From positions 77,957,422 through 78,021,421 of the forward strand of contig CP142456.1 of assembly GCA_038049695.1 (NCBI GenBank): a DNA stretch of 64,000 nucleotides, in the 5' to 3' direction. Source of the stretch: Cinnamomum chago (Eukaryota > Streptophyta > Magnoliopsida > Laurales > Lauraceae). The notes below the pieces were generated by a model. The model ran no database searches. It was not told the DNA's origin and was given only the letters and a program-made list of their open reading frames with translations. Within the stretch, counting starts at the first letter, position 1; each line of letters opens with the position of its first letter. Positions 45,696 through 58,300 of the stretch are shown one piece after another. A program made the position numbers and the translations under genes.

Positions 45696-46097
45696 TAATT
45701 TATTTTGGAAAATTGGATTTCTTTGTTTATTTGTTCTTTTTGGTTGAAAGTTGAATTTATTGAAAAAAATGATTGTTTGATATTATTGTTTATTTGTTCT
45801 TTTTGCATTTTGGTTGTTGATTTTCACTTCTGTTGACTATTGCCAATTATCTTTGTTTAATTATTTTGCATGTACTTTGCCTGTTGATTTTTTAGCTTCT
45901 GTATGTTCACAGTGATGGATTTTGGCTTCTTTAAATTGGGTGAATTTCCAGCTTCTTTAAATTGGGTGAATTTCCTTAAATCTTAAGACCATAAAGATTA
46001 GAAACAAACATTATATCTGAATCATATCTACTTCAGAAAACATCTATGACTTTGATAGAATCTGTTGAAAAAACAGACATAACCCACACATCGGGTA

Positions 46098-46275
46098 TTG
46101 TACTATGGAATGAAACCTGTAGAGAAAATTGACATAACAACACACACTGTGGTATCTGATATTGTAGTATCAAGGAATGGAACATGTAGAGAAAATTGAC
46201 ATAACAACACCACTGTGGTATCTGATATTGTAGTATCATGGAATGGAACCTGTAGAGAACATTGACATGGCATTA
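46098..46275. repeat. Tandem repeat, about 2.5 units of 66-70 bp
   Basis: The unit GGAATGRAACMTGTAGAGAA + ATTGACATAACAACAC + TGTGGTATCTGATATTGTAG occurs twice fully and once partly. It lies between the left TIR and the first transposase exon, so it may be in the 5' leader or a leader intron. Confidence 0.85.
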
Positions 46276-47016
46276 TATCAAACTGAACTCTCTTTTTATC
46301 TGAAACAGAAGTCAAGAGGACAAGGTCCATGCATCATGATTTATTAATGTCGGCCACTTGATTGGCTTGTTTGTGGACAGAGGAAGACATATCCCATTTG
46401 ATTGGAAAATTGACAAAAGAGTCCTAGTCATATAAATGAAGCTGTATTAACCTCTAAGGAGTCTTTCTATTGGAACTTTTGATTGCATTAGCTGAATGTC
46501 AATTGCCTATAGCTAGATCTGAAGTGAGACATGCACTTGTACAATATGGGTTGGATGTGGGGCAGGATAAAATATCCAGATCAAGCAGTTTAAGGTGATC
46601 TGGGACAGAGTACATGCAAGCCCATGACATGTTTCAAGCCCATATCAGGCCAGAAGAGTTGAATAAGCCCAGATCAGATTCTTTAAGGATCATTCCCTGA
46701 TCTGGCCTTGTCCTGGTCGCACCATAAGCATGAATAAGCCCAGACCCTCCCTATGTTATTTTTCTATGGGGTCCAAATATCAAGCCCACACATATACATC
46801 TGACCTAAGGAGTAGAAGTAGAGTCCAGCCACTGCTACCATCATCCATCTTAAACAAAGGATACTGATAAATAGGATGTGAAATCTCACTCCTAATGACA
46901 TCTGTTACTGTTGGTTGTTCTGATGTCTTATATGATTTAGTTGATTAATTTTTTGTATTCAGTCAAAATAATGAACTTATGTCTTATATGATCCAGAGGA
47001 CCGCGACTTTCTATCC

Positions 47017-49716
47017 ATGGATGACCCTATCCCTTTTCACCCAGCTTTGTTCTCTCAGAACTTGTCCTCTGGTAACGAGGTAGAAGAGTTCTCCAGCTCC
47101 GACCATGCAGAAATCCCAAACCACCATGAAAACACTCAGGTATTTCTCAAATAATATATTTCAGAGTTACATTATTTTTATTTTACTTATTTATTTTTGT
47201 GTTGATAAAATCTGATGGGCAACTATTCTGCGTTATTTACCTGCCAATGTCTTTCTTCATGAGTGGTCCCTGAAAATATTTTTTTTCCTTCTTGTGTAAT
47301 CTGGGTCTGTTCACATTTTTAAATGGATGAGAAGTTGGAATCAGCTGCATCTTCCTTGAGTAGAATCTTCATACCTGAAGTAGATGAGGATAAAACCCCA
47401 CAGGTTGGAATGTATTTCCATGACTTGGAAGAAGCTTACGAATTTTATAATACTTATGCGAGGGTTGCTGGTTTTGGTATTAGACGTGGTTCAGATAAAA
47501 AAAAGAGGGGTGAAGTATGTTGGAAGCAGTTTATGTGCTCTAAACAAGGTAAAAGAATAGAAAAGGAAGGTCGTGGTATTGTGGCACAGAAGCGTGTTCC
47601 ATATACGAGAGAAAATTGTGGGGCGGAGATTGTGCTTAAAAAAATTGCAATCGAACATTGGGTTGTTAACAAATTTGTTGTAGAACATACTCATATCTTA
47701 TCTACCCCACGTAAGACCCATATGCTTCGTTCACACCGTAAGATTACTCCAGCTCATAAGAACTTAATAAATGCATTTGAAGTAAATAACATACGACCTG
47801 CAAATCAAATGGGACTCTTAAGCACACAAGCTGGTGGTTTAGGAGCAGTTGGTTTCAATGAGCAGGACATGCGGAATCATCATCGAGACAAGCAGAAAGC
47901 AAAAAAAGGGCGAGATGGTAAGATGTTGTATGAGTATTTTGAATACATGAAAGAAATGAATCCGGGTTTTTGTTATTCTATAGAGACAGATGAGAACAAT
48001 CAAATCAAGCATGTATTTTGGGCGGATCACCTTTGTCGTCTTTCATACATCGTTTTTGGTGATGTTGTTACTTTTGACACAACATATCAAACCAATAAAT
48101 ATGATCTTATCTTCGGTGCATTTATGGGAGTAAATCACCATGATCAAACTGTCATCTTAGGAAGTGGTTTTTTATCCAATGAGAGTTTTGATTCATTTGT
48201 GTGGCTATTTAAACGTTGGTTAGAAGCCATGCCTACGGGTCCACCAGAAGCCATTGTAACAGACCAAGATCCCGCGATGAGGAAAGCAATTAAGCACGTT
48301 ATGCCTGCCACACGACATCGCTTTTGTATCTGGCACATTATGCAAAAGTTGCCGTCCAAGTTAGGCGGAATTGCAATTCATGCTGACGGGCTTATGGATG
48401 CAATAAATAAAGTTGTTTACAATGCTGTTTCAACGGATCATTTTGAGATGGAATGGACCAAGATACGAATTCAATATAAATTGAAGGAAGACAGTTGGCT
48501 AGAAGACATGTACATGCTTCGTGAGATGTGGGTGCCAATCTTTTTAAAGGGCATGTTTTTTGCGGGAATGTCATCATCGCAAAGAAGTGAAAGTTTCAAT
48601 GCCTTCATTAAGCAGTTTGAAACACATAAGTGTGGTTTGCATGACTTTATGATGCGCTTTGAACGTGCAATCACACGTCAAAGGTATCAAGAGTTAAAAG
48701 CAGAGCATGAAAACTTGCAAACGAGGCCAAAACTCCTCACTGATTTGGAGATGGAGGAACAAATGGCCGGAATATATTCGAGAAAAATGTTTCATGAGTT
48801 TCAGGTACAATTCATGGCAATGGTGTCATCCATTCCAAAACTTGTAAAGGAAGATGCGGCAGAGAGCATTTATGATGTTTGGTCCATGAAAAATAATTGC
48901 AAAACTTCAGAAAGGGTCATTTTCAAAAAAGATTCTAAATGCGCAAACTGCTCTTGCAAACTATTTGAATTTCGAGGAATTCCTTGCAGTCATATAATTT
49001 CCGCGTTGAAACACGAGATGATTTTCACCTTGCCTGAGCATTTTATATTAAAGAGATGGACTCGTCACGCGAGAGATGGTACAGAATATAGCAAATGTGT
49101 GATGGTGGGGAATACTACTGGTGCTAACTCTTTGATTGTCCGGCATGGTGATTTGTCCTATTGGGGCAATATGGTTTCTAATGAGGCAAGTATGTGTTCA
49201 AGGACATACGAATATGCAATAAATGTGCTGACTGATCTTCATAAAATGTGTCGTAAAATGAATCAACTTGAAATTGGAGGAGAACATACATCCAATGGAA
49301 AAAATAAAGTGGTTAGTGATGCAGTTAGTGATGCAGTGCAATTGATTGAACCACCTCATGCTACAACAAATGGTCATCCAAAAAGACTAAAGTCATCGAA
49401 GGAGAAAGCTCAAAAGAAAGAAAGACTTTGCCGTGGATGCAACCAGCGTGGTGTTTCACATGACAAACGGAATTGTCCAGTTCTCTTGAACAGGTAATTT
49501 TTCCCTATAATTTTGTTCACTTATATTCTTCTCATATTGAATTTCAGTTTTGTTCTTCTTAGTTTACATCACTAATTATGTTGCCTGGTCATATATTTCA
49601 GGGGGACTGTTGATCTACATGTGGACATTCCAAGAATGTCAGAAGACCCATCCGATGCGTCCGTTGAAGGAAGTGATTCGGATGTGTCCGGTTCTGACGT
49701 CAACCAATGGATATGA
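47017..49716 (+). CDS. FAR1/FHY3-type MULE transposase, three exons, 799 aa
   Basis: Exons 47017-47139, 47332-49493 and 49602-49716 (GT..AG, phases agree). Domains: FAR1 DNA-binding at about 67-161 (EEAYEFYNTYARVAGFGIRR to VVEHTHIL), then a MULE transposase core with candidate DDE residues D290 (TFDTTY), D352 (VTDQDPAM) and E461 (SQRSESFNAF). Next come a SWIM zinc finger at about 578-600 (CKLFEFRGIPCSHIISALKH) and a C-terminal zinc knuckle at 741-756 (CRGCNQRGVSHDKRNC), then an acidic tail. FAR1/FHY3 proteins are transcription factors derived from such transposases. Here the gene lies inside intact terminal inverted repeats, so it is more likely the working transposase of a mobile element than a domesticated light-signalling factor. 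A splice acceptor at 46995-46996 precedes the first ATG, so a leader exon is likely. Confidence 0.9.
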
Positions 49717-50160
49717 CACTTGAGATGAAGGAAAGAAGGAGAGCATTGTAGTTTTATCCAATTGAAGGAGAGAAGGAGAGCAATGTAGTTTTATCCATTG
49801 TTGTAATTTTATACAATTGTTGATTCTGTGTTTTTTATACATTGTGAACCTTTGAACTGGTTAGACTTATTTGTGCTATGAAAATCTTTTTTTTTTTTAG
49901 TATATTCTTCAAGAGTGTTATTGGACGATCATTGCAACTTACTGTATGGCTGTTGTGTGAGAACTAACAAATGCAGCATGGGCAAATGATACCAAGTCTT
50001 CCGCTAACTTTAGTACAGCTCTATTGGAAATAATCCTTGTTTCTGGTTGTTCTTTAGTACAACTAACTTTAGTATAGCTCTGTGTCCCGCAGTCGAATAC
50101 ATTTCAGAGGAAGCTCAGCATTTCATTTTAGGCTTCTGGGTTGTTTCGGTCCAATGTTAA

Positions 50161-50500
<340 letters not shown>

Positions 50501-50982
50501 TGATAACTGATAACTTATTTTTGGTATTAGTTTTCATCTATTCCACCATATGCTGTCTTGGCATGTGCTGGTCTTATAAATAATCCAAGTCAAGATTTGT
50601 ATGATTTTGGTCATTGATTTTGTTTAGCCATATAAATTATGATACAACATCCAAAAATAAAACTTCTGAAGTGGGTCTTTACACGACTACCAGCCTCAAT
50701 TGATATTGAAGCTAGGGCCCACGATTGATTTGTCAAAGTTATTATAAACATCTCTCTCCCAAAATTGGCAGTGTTTCAAATTTCACTCCCAACCTGGGAG
50801 AGGTTGGCTCTTATTCATAACATGTTTAAAGGAGTTTGATTAGAAAAGCAATGCCCATTCATAACAACTATGTTCCAACATACAGAAGACATAGTTTTAA
50901 ACCTTTAGAGAATACATATCCCCAGAGCATGTATTTCATGTATGGTTGAACAAGAAAACTAATATTATTATACAGCATGCAA

Positions 50983-51428
50983 CTAAAATAGCATGATAAA
51001 TTTTCGCAGATACGCATTTCGAATTTTCTCTACTTCAATGAAAGCACACACTGAACTTTCTAACTTTTCAATGACCGCTATCAAATTTCTCTTTTCTTCT
51101 CTCCAGTTTTCTCTTTCACACATCATTGAATTAGCTTCAGCAAGCTGCCAATTCGCTACTTCATCTTTCCAAAGAAATGTACCACAACCACTTTCATCCT
51201 GCATAAAGTTTTACACACATAAAAAATAGTTAATGCTGGATTTGAAACATAAACAACTCATAGTAACAGTTTATGAGGTAGCCTCAACACGCTTACATTC
51301 CAATTTGGGCATTTCCTAAATTTTCTATTTGGATTCAATTGTATACGAGAAGTATATAATTTCATGTCTCCAGCTCCACATCGGCATTTTGGAGTACATT
51401 CAGAACGGATTGTATTAGAAGATGACAT
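50983..51428 (-). CDS. GRF-type zinc-finger protein, two exons, 115 aa, convergent with the transposase
   Basis: Exon 1 is 51428-51297 and exon 2 is 51198-50983, with donor GTAAGC and acceptor TTATGCAG. The protein carries a GRF zinc finger split by the intron: CRCGAGDMKLYTSRIQLNPN, RKFRKCPNW, then ESGCGTFLWKDE. It matches the family layout CxCG, NPxRxFxxCP and CxFFxWxDE, with conserved Cys at both ends. An alpha-helical tail follows (NWREEKRNLIAVIEKLESSV). A splice acceptor (TTTTGCACAG) stands just before the ATG, so a leader intron probably links it to the right TIR. GRF fingers bind nucleic acid, for example single-stranded DNA in other proteins. The position mirrors mudrB, although the family differs; a role in transposition is inference. 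Confidence 0.8.
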
Positions 51429-52139
51429 TCTGTGCAAAATATATTGTGAGTCAAAATAACCCCAGCAACAAAAACAAAATACAAATGGACATTTTATATA
51501 ACAGTGCACTCCAAACTGATACACCAAAGAAGAAGAAGAATAAGAAGAAGAAAAGGGGTTTCTATGGCTGATGACATTCATTAAAAAAAAAAAACCCAAC
51601 AAGAGGCGAGTTTTTATGTTCATCTTGATGGCTCATCTTTTCCTAACAATTTGAAGAGATAAAATAACATCAGAACATGTAGACAAAGGGAAAAAAATAG
51701 GGGATAGGAAAGGAATTATAAGAACACCTTTGATAAAAGCAACAAGCAATCAGTAAAATCCTCCTCATCTATATCTCTTCAAGTGATTCGCATCCACGAA
51801 CGAACTTCCCTATTACTTTTCAAAAGGCAATCAAAAAGTTGAACAGATGGAGATAAAATCTGATGCCCTTTTTCATTAAAAATCCAGATGAGATTGGTAA
51901 TTCAAATCAAATGAAGCAGATTTTCAGGGGAATACTAAAAAGAAATCCAATAGCCATTCATCATTCTCATTAAAAAAAAAAAAAAACAAACAACAACAAC
52001 AACAACAAAACATATATCGCCTTCAGTAGATACAGAAAAAAAATCTCTCCGACGTCCTCAAAGCAGAATGTGAAAAAAAGAAAAAAAAGATCTGGACCAT
52101 CCACAGAAGAGCAAATGCAAAGAGACAAAAACCCTTTCC
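51429..52139. other. Probable leader/intron region of the GRF zinc-finger gene
   Basis: No coding frame is seen. It contains A-rich tracts and a CAA microsatellite (about 51987-52008). It connects the GRF gene to the right TIR. Confidence 0.4.
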
Positions 52140-53344
52140 CTAGCCCAAATCAAGTGAATACAAATCCAATGGAAATTAGCACTTGTCCAAAAGAACCCAC
52201 CTTGATGCAAGCAAAAAAGAACAGAAATCAACAATACCCTTGCCATTTTTTTCATGACAACACAACCATAGAAGCAGGAAATAAAAAATGAGGAAAAAAA
52301 AACCCACATGAACAACAAATAACCATGGGTTTCAAGCAAAAATCAAGAAAACAGACTATCAAAATCGTTCACAGATCAACAAAGAATGGAGAAACACGAA
52401 GAGAATCAGAAGCTGATTTCCAGATTTTCGAGCCGAGATGAAACACGAAGAGAAGAAGAGGGCAAGCATCCTGGTTTATTCAACTGGCTCCTAGAGGAAC
52501 CCTTGATCTCCTTCTTCATTTTCTCCCCTTTCGTCTCTCTCTCTCTCCGTCTCCTCTCTGCAGCCGGTATATTGGATGGAAATCTTGAGATGGGTTCTAT
52601 GGTTTCAGATCTGATTTGATTTGGGTTCTGCCCTTGATTTCAAAATGTAGTGAGCTTCTTGAATTTGGGTGGGTCACAGTCATGACGACACTGATGTTCC
52701 CCCATAATGCCAATAACAGGAGAGAGGGAGTGAAACACACACAGAGCAATGGAATGGGACGTCACCTGTTCCACGTTCAAATAAAAGAAGAAGAAGAAGA
52801 AGAAGAAGACGAGGTTTTTTCTTTGGCTGCTGACATTCATAAAAAAAAAAAAAGAAAGAAAGAAAAAAAAACCCAACGGAGATGATAGGCGAGAGGAGAT
52901 GACCTGGTTCAGGCCGGGACTACTGCAACGGAGATGACAGACGAAAGCGGATGCAGAGCTCGTCGAGGATGAGATCGTCCCCCTGTCGATGTTCTGCTTC
53001 GGTGCGGAGGGAAATCGAGCCCTAGGATATGAGATGGCTCCACGACGGAAGTGATGGAGGCGAGGGAGAGACGTCGTCGACGAGAGGGGAGGAGGAGGAG
53101 GAAGATGATCAGGTCGTTTGAACCCTGCTTAGATGAGAGGAAGACGTCCGAACGGATCGAGGAGGAAGGTAGAAGAGGTCTGCGATTTGGGGCTTCTTTC
53201 GATTTGGGGCTTCGGACGATTTTCGTTTCCCTCCCATTCTATATATGGCTTTTATCATAACCCATTGGATCTTCCTCTTAATCAAACGGCCTGGAGTGGT
53301 CATCTCATATGTGGGTAAGGACGGTCCTCACTAGACCGTTTCTC
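52140..53344 (-). repeat. Right terminal inverted repeat of the Mutator-like element
   Basis: Inverted copy of 44460-45695. Differences are mainly lengths of A/T and GA/CT tracts plus scattered substitutions (for example ATGAGATGACC against ATGAGAGGACC near the tip). It likely supplies the promoter of the minus-strand GRF gene. Confidence 0.9.
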
Positions 53345-53989
53345 TATATATATATATATAAAAGAGGCTGATTTCTCACTCAATTTTGTTCAATTGATTT
53401 TGATAGTTCATTTTATTTTGACCATTCAATTATGCAAGTACCCTCTATTTCATTGAATATTGACTCCATTACTCTTTCACATTTTTTTCAAATATGCAAG
53501 CTCCATGTTATCGTTCAGTGTATCTTAAGAGTGTTCATGGGTTGTGCTTGCCCGAGCCCAATCCAGGTTGAGCCCATTTTTGATCGGGCTTATACATATA
53601 GTTAGGGCCCACTTAATAAATGAGCCGAATTTGAGTTGAATGATAGGAAGTCCAAAGCCTAGCCCGACATATACTAAGGCCCAATTTTTTTAGTGAATTT
53701 TTTGTCATAAATTCATCATGATTAAGAATTTTTGGACATGATGTGACAGACTGTCTTCTGAAATTTATGAATTCCATGTTTCTTTATTAGCATTTATGGA
53801 TTCCAACTAAATGAAAGGTCTCTTCTGATCTTTTGGGAATCCAGAAATTCCACTCCTCATGTATTTTTGTGGGATTCCTAAATACTCAAGTTCAAAGGGC
53901 CATCGAGAAATTCCACTTTCTCTGAAAATTTAAATTTTTTTGAAATTCCAAAAAAAAAACAAAAAAGGCACTAAATGTGGGGTTAGGGT
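53345..53989. other. Intergenic DNA of unit B upstream of PHT3 copy B
   Basis: Resumes alignment with unit A at about 27960 (AGGCTGATTTCTCACTCA) right after the Mutator-like element. No gene. Confidence 0.6.
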
Positions 53990-54704
53990 CATGGTTTAAA
54001 ATCTCGGTCTCGGTCGCGGTATCGGTCGGGCCGAAAAACCGATATGATATCGGTATCGGTCGCGGATATCGGTCCGTCGCGGTAATCGCGGTGTGAATTT
54101 TTTTTTTAATCCAAAAAAATTCGCAAAAATATCCAAAAAATCCAGAATATTAGAAAATGCTGGAAAACTATATTTGTTTCCATTAGTAACAACAATAAAT
54201 CAAAATCTCGGTCACCTTAAGTTATGAGTCCTGTCTGTGTTACAGACTCGCAGTTCAGTGTCTTTTTTCCAGTATTTCATATAATGCAAACATTATTTAT
54301 GACTATGAGTAGATGTAGATATATCATCTACATACTATTAATAAGCCTTTGGTATCACAAATATCCTAACAAGTAACAACAATTATTTTTTGCAAAACAA
54401 AAATTAATAATATCATTTTCAAAATCCTAAATATATAGATCTAACATAAAAGTATGTAGATCTATCATTTACACACCATACAATGATCATGAATCATTAA
54501 AACAATATATTTATGATGAAATCCCCAAAAAATGATATATTATAATTCAAATATTAAAAAGTCCGAAAATAAAAAAAATTGAAAAAAAATTTCAAAATCA
54601 TGTGTATGAGTAGATCTAACATGAAAGTATATAGATCTAACTTATAAATGAAGAAAACAACACAATTACACAAGTGAGTAAGTGACAAACCTCTATGCTT
54701 CATC

Positions 54705-54743
<39 letters not shown>

Positions 54744-54941
54744 GAGATAATCATCATCTCGGCCGATATCTCGGCCGAGATGAAAAAAATCCCGAGATAT
54801 TGAAAATCTCGGCCATCTCGGCCGAGACTTTGGAGAATCTGGGCCGAGTCCGATATCTCAGCGAGATATCGGACCGGTCACGGCCGAGACCGGTTCATCT
54901 CGGCCGAGATGAACCGGTCTCGGCAGAGATTTTAACCCATG
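53990..54941. mobile_element. hAT element (952 bp), 8-bp target duplication GTTAGGGT
   Basis: GTTAGGGT flanks it at 53982-53989 and 54942-54949, while unit A has a single GTTAGGGC near 28241. The ends read CATGGTTTAAAATCTCGGTC and, reversed, CATGGGTTAAAATCTCTGCC. Both arms are built of TCTCGGYC / GAGATATCGG units around an AT-rich centre with a long A-tract (54708-54740). No transposase is present. It lies about 380 bases upstream of the PHT3 copy B start codon. Confidence 0.9.
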
Positions 54942-55092
54942 GTTAGGGTACTTTATGTTGTTACACATGGGAAAGACTTCTCAAAAACGGAGGAGAGGGG
55001 CACAAAGCAACAAAATCTCAAAACCCAGTTGCTATCTCGTAATTACAACAAATTTATAGGGCAATTTCCCTTGCATTACAATCCCTACTCCT

Positions 55093-55098
55093 TATAAA
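55093..55098 (+). promoter_or_regulatory. TATA box of PHT3 copy B
   Basis: TATAAA about 225 bases before the ATG, conserved with 28392-28397 of copy A. A GT/GA repeat leader follows (GTGTGTGTGAGAGAGAGAG). Confidence 0.5.
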
Positions 55099-55323
55099 GC
55101 TTAGCTACCCCTCCGCCCCTGTATTTCCTAGAAAACGGCCCCATTTCCCACCAATTGTTGTGTGTGTGTGAGAGAGAGAGAGTCGAAGGACAGACGCAGG
55201 AAAAAAGGGCAGAACCAAACGCTCCCTTCGTTTTCTTCGCGTTTCTCTCAAGCCTTCTTCCAACGAGAAAGCACGCACAAAAACACCTTCGAAATCCCTC
55301 TCTTTTCCCCAAAACAATCCGTC

Positions 55324-58300
55324 ATGGATTTCTCAGATGGCTCTCGTCAATCCCTAATTCCTTCCTTCCTCTACTCATCCTCTTCCAAAACCCTAGATTT
55401 GCAGAAGATTCTCTACAGGAACTCTAGCTTCTCGAAATCTCCATCTCCATCTGCTTCGATCTCCTCCAATGGATCCTCCAAGGCGTTCGTCGTTCCAGCG
55501 CCGAGCGAGCCTGGGAAGATCGAGATGTACTCGCCTGCTTTCTACGCCGCGTGCACTGTTGGGGGGATCCTGAGCTGCGGCCTTACGCATATGGCTGTCA
55601 CGCCTCTGGATCTCGTCAAGTGCAACATGCAGGTCTGTTTTTGGATCTCGTTTTAGGGTTGAGGTTTCAGATCTGAGATTGCATTTCTAGATTTATAGGG
55701 CTTGTTGTGTTGTTTTAATGCTGATCTATTGCTGTATGAGGTTGGATTAGCGATCAGACTTTCTTTATTTTAGGGTTTTGTTTTGTTGAATTTGTTGTTT
55801 TATGATGTATGATGTTTATATCTCGTCAGATGCAGTAGGTTTCTTTAATTTATTTTTTATTTATTTTTTATGTTTTGCAAGTCGTGTTCTTCGGCTAGGA
55901 GATTTGGCATTTGGATTTGTGTGTTTCCTTTTGTTTTTACTTTTGCTGTTTTACTGCTGATTCATTCGTTTCCAGGGTTATGCATCCTAGTTTACAGAGG
56001 ATGTTTTCTTAAGATTCTGGTTGAAAGATGTTGAATTAACGTGAATATTTAATCGGTTGTTGATGTCCTACGTTAGATATATTGGATCTGGATGGACTCA
56101 GGTGTGATTTGCAATTCTCTGTGGGTTTTGATTAGTTTTAGTTTACATAGGATGTTTTCTTAAGATTCTGGTTGAAAAATGTTGAATTAAAGTGCATATT
56201 TAATCAGTCGTTGATGTCTCACATTAGATATATTGGATCTGGATGGACTCAGCTGTAATTTGCAATTCTATGTGGGTTTTGATTGGTTTGGGGATTGGAT
56301 TTTGCATTGGTTCTATATTTCTTGACTAAATTCATTTTTAGGGATTTTTGCTCTTGGCATTTGATTTTTAGAATTTGAGACGTGACTACGTTTTATAATT
56401 GTCTCTTTAAGAGTGCTTTGAATTCAATTTTTTTTCCCTCTCAAAACTCTAGATATCGACATGCGTTAAACATGTCTGTGTTGGATGTTCTAGGGTTACT
56501 GAATTTGGGTCTACACTTATGGATCAATCTGAGTTTTCTGGTTCTTTTGTGACCTTAATGATTGTTTTAGCATCGGATGGACTAGGGTTTCAGCTCTTTC
56601 ATTCTGTGGTTTATGTTTGGATTTAGGTTCACTTGTCTATTTTTGGCTAGGTCAGTTGGAATTGGTTTTTTATTAGGATAGGTTTTAGGTTTTGATTTTT
56701 TTTTTTGGTGCTTTTATAGCTTGGCTTTCATATTTCTAATTGTTTACACCAGATTTGATTTGATTTTCTATTTTAATTATTTTAGGCTGTAATCGACTTA
56801 AAGTTTGATACCTTCATTCCTAGGCTTTGTGCTTTGTTATTGTTTTTTTCCTTTGTTTTATAATAAAAAAAATCCTGATTTGTTATTGTTTTTTTTTAAT
56901 AAAAAAATCCTAGTTGCATGAGATTTTATGAGGGTATTACCTGAATCAATTGTTTAATAGTTGATCATTTCTTCTTCTTCTACATTTTCTTCTTGAAAGA
57001 AAATTGAGATTATTTGGCTTAAAAAAAATCCCATGAAACTTTTCATTTGTGATTTACATCTACCCCTTTTGTTGAATCGGTATGTGCCCAAATTTTATTA
57101 GAATCAAAGCGATTCTCATCATTGGATCAATCACCTCAGGTTTTATAATTAACTTTTCAGGCTGTTGTGATAAATTGGCAACAATCATTATCTTACTAGG
57201 GTGTTTTTTTGGCCTGTGCCTTCTCTCTATCAAATGGTTGTATTCATAGTTGAGCGCCACAGAGGGGATCACATGAGATCATCCCATTGGCGTTGACTTG
57301 TTGAAATCTGGACTTCATTCTTAACTGTTTATTATCTTCTATACCCCATGCGAAGACAGTTCTTTCATACTATGATTTGATTTTTTTTTTTTTTTGTCTT
57401 TTATTTTACACGATTTGTTGTTGGTTGTCATATTACTTCTGAGACTTGCCTTAAAGGAAGTCTTTGTTAGAAGTATGGACTGTAGGCTCTTGATTTTTTT
57501 TAGTTATTTTTTATTTACTTTGCAGTGTTCATTGTTTAATTGATATCTGATGCTCAATACTCCATAATAGTATTATACACATATTACATCCATTCATGGT
57601 GAAGCTTCATTGTGTTCATTTGTGTGCCTTTGATGCTTAGGCGCAGGCATCATGATGCACAATGAATTAACTAACTTTTCTATGACGTAATAATCAACAT
57701 CATAATGCACATATTCAGTGATCACTTAACCTATATGTTTGATATGGAATGCTATAAATAAATTTCTTAAAATTTTGAGTTGTTTGGCCTTTTTTTTTTT
57801 TTTTTTTTTTTTTTCTGACTTAAACTATGTGACTAATGGCTAATGAGGGTAAAATTGATGATTTATGCTGATTACAACAACAACTGCAATAATCAATATA
57901 TGCCATTCATCAAGTGATCAATATCTTTAGTTTATGATTTATGTTTTCAAGAATCATTGTGACTGGAAATCCTTATCATCCAACAAAAGAGCAAAAAAAA
58001 TGTTGTTGATAGATTACGACACCAGTCTTGATTTCAATTTCAATTTCAATTTTAAGTCAATTGAGTCAGAAGGAGTATTGTTTGAGATGGCTGAATCAGC
58101 CTCCATATGAGCGTCAAGTGTTTGTGGTTTTACATTTTTGGCATTTTTTCAGAAATTGTGTGCAAAAGACGGAAGTGCACTGCGAACATGCCTTATTGTG
58201 TTACAATGACAACAAGCCGGTATGGGTGATATACACCCAGTTGAACTTAAAAAATGAAATACCTGATACTGATAGATTTGATGCATGAACCTAGTTCATG

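Noticed and set aside
47323-49497. Reading the FAR1-like frame as one uninterrupted 724-aa gene
   Set aside because: The frame stops inside a GTAATT donor, and an acceptor at 49600-49601 restores an acidic C-terminus. An upstream exon at 47017-47139 joins in phase. The three-exon model is better.
47017-49716. A domesticated FAR1/FHY3 transcription factor of the host
   Set aside because: It lies between long, very similar inverted repeats with an empty paralogous site, so a mobile element gene is the simpler reading.
54000-54900. CGGTCTCGG repeats as a possible CRISPR-like or satellite array
   Set aside because: No regular spacers or constant repeat length. The segment has terminal inverted repeats and an 8-bp duplication, so it is a hAT element.
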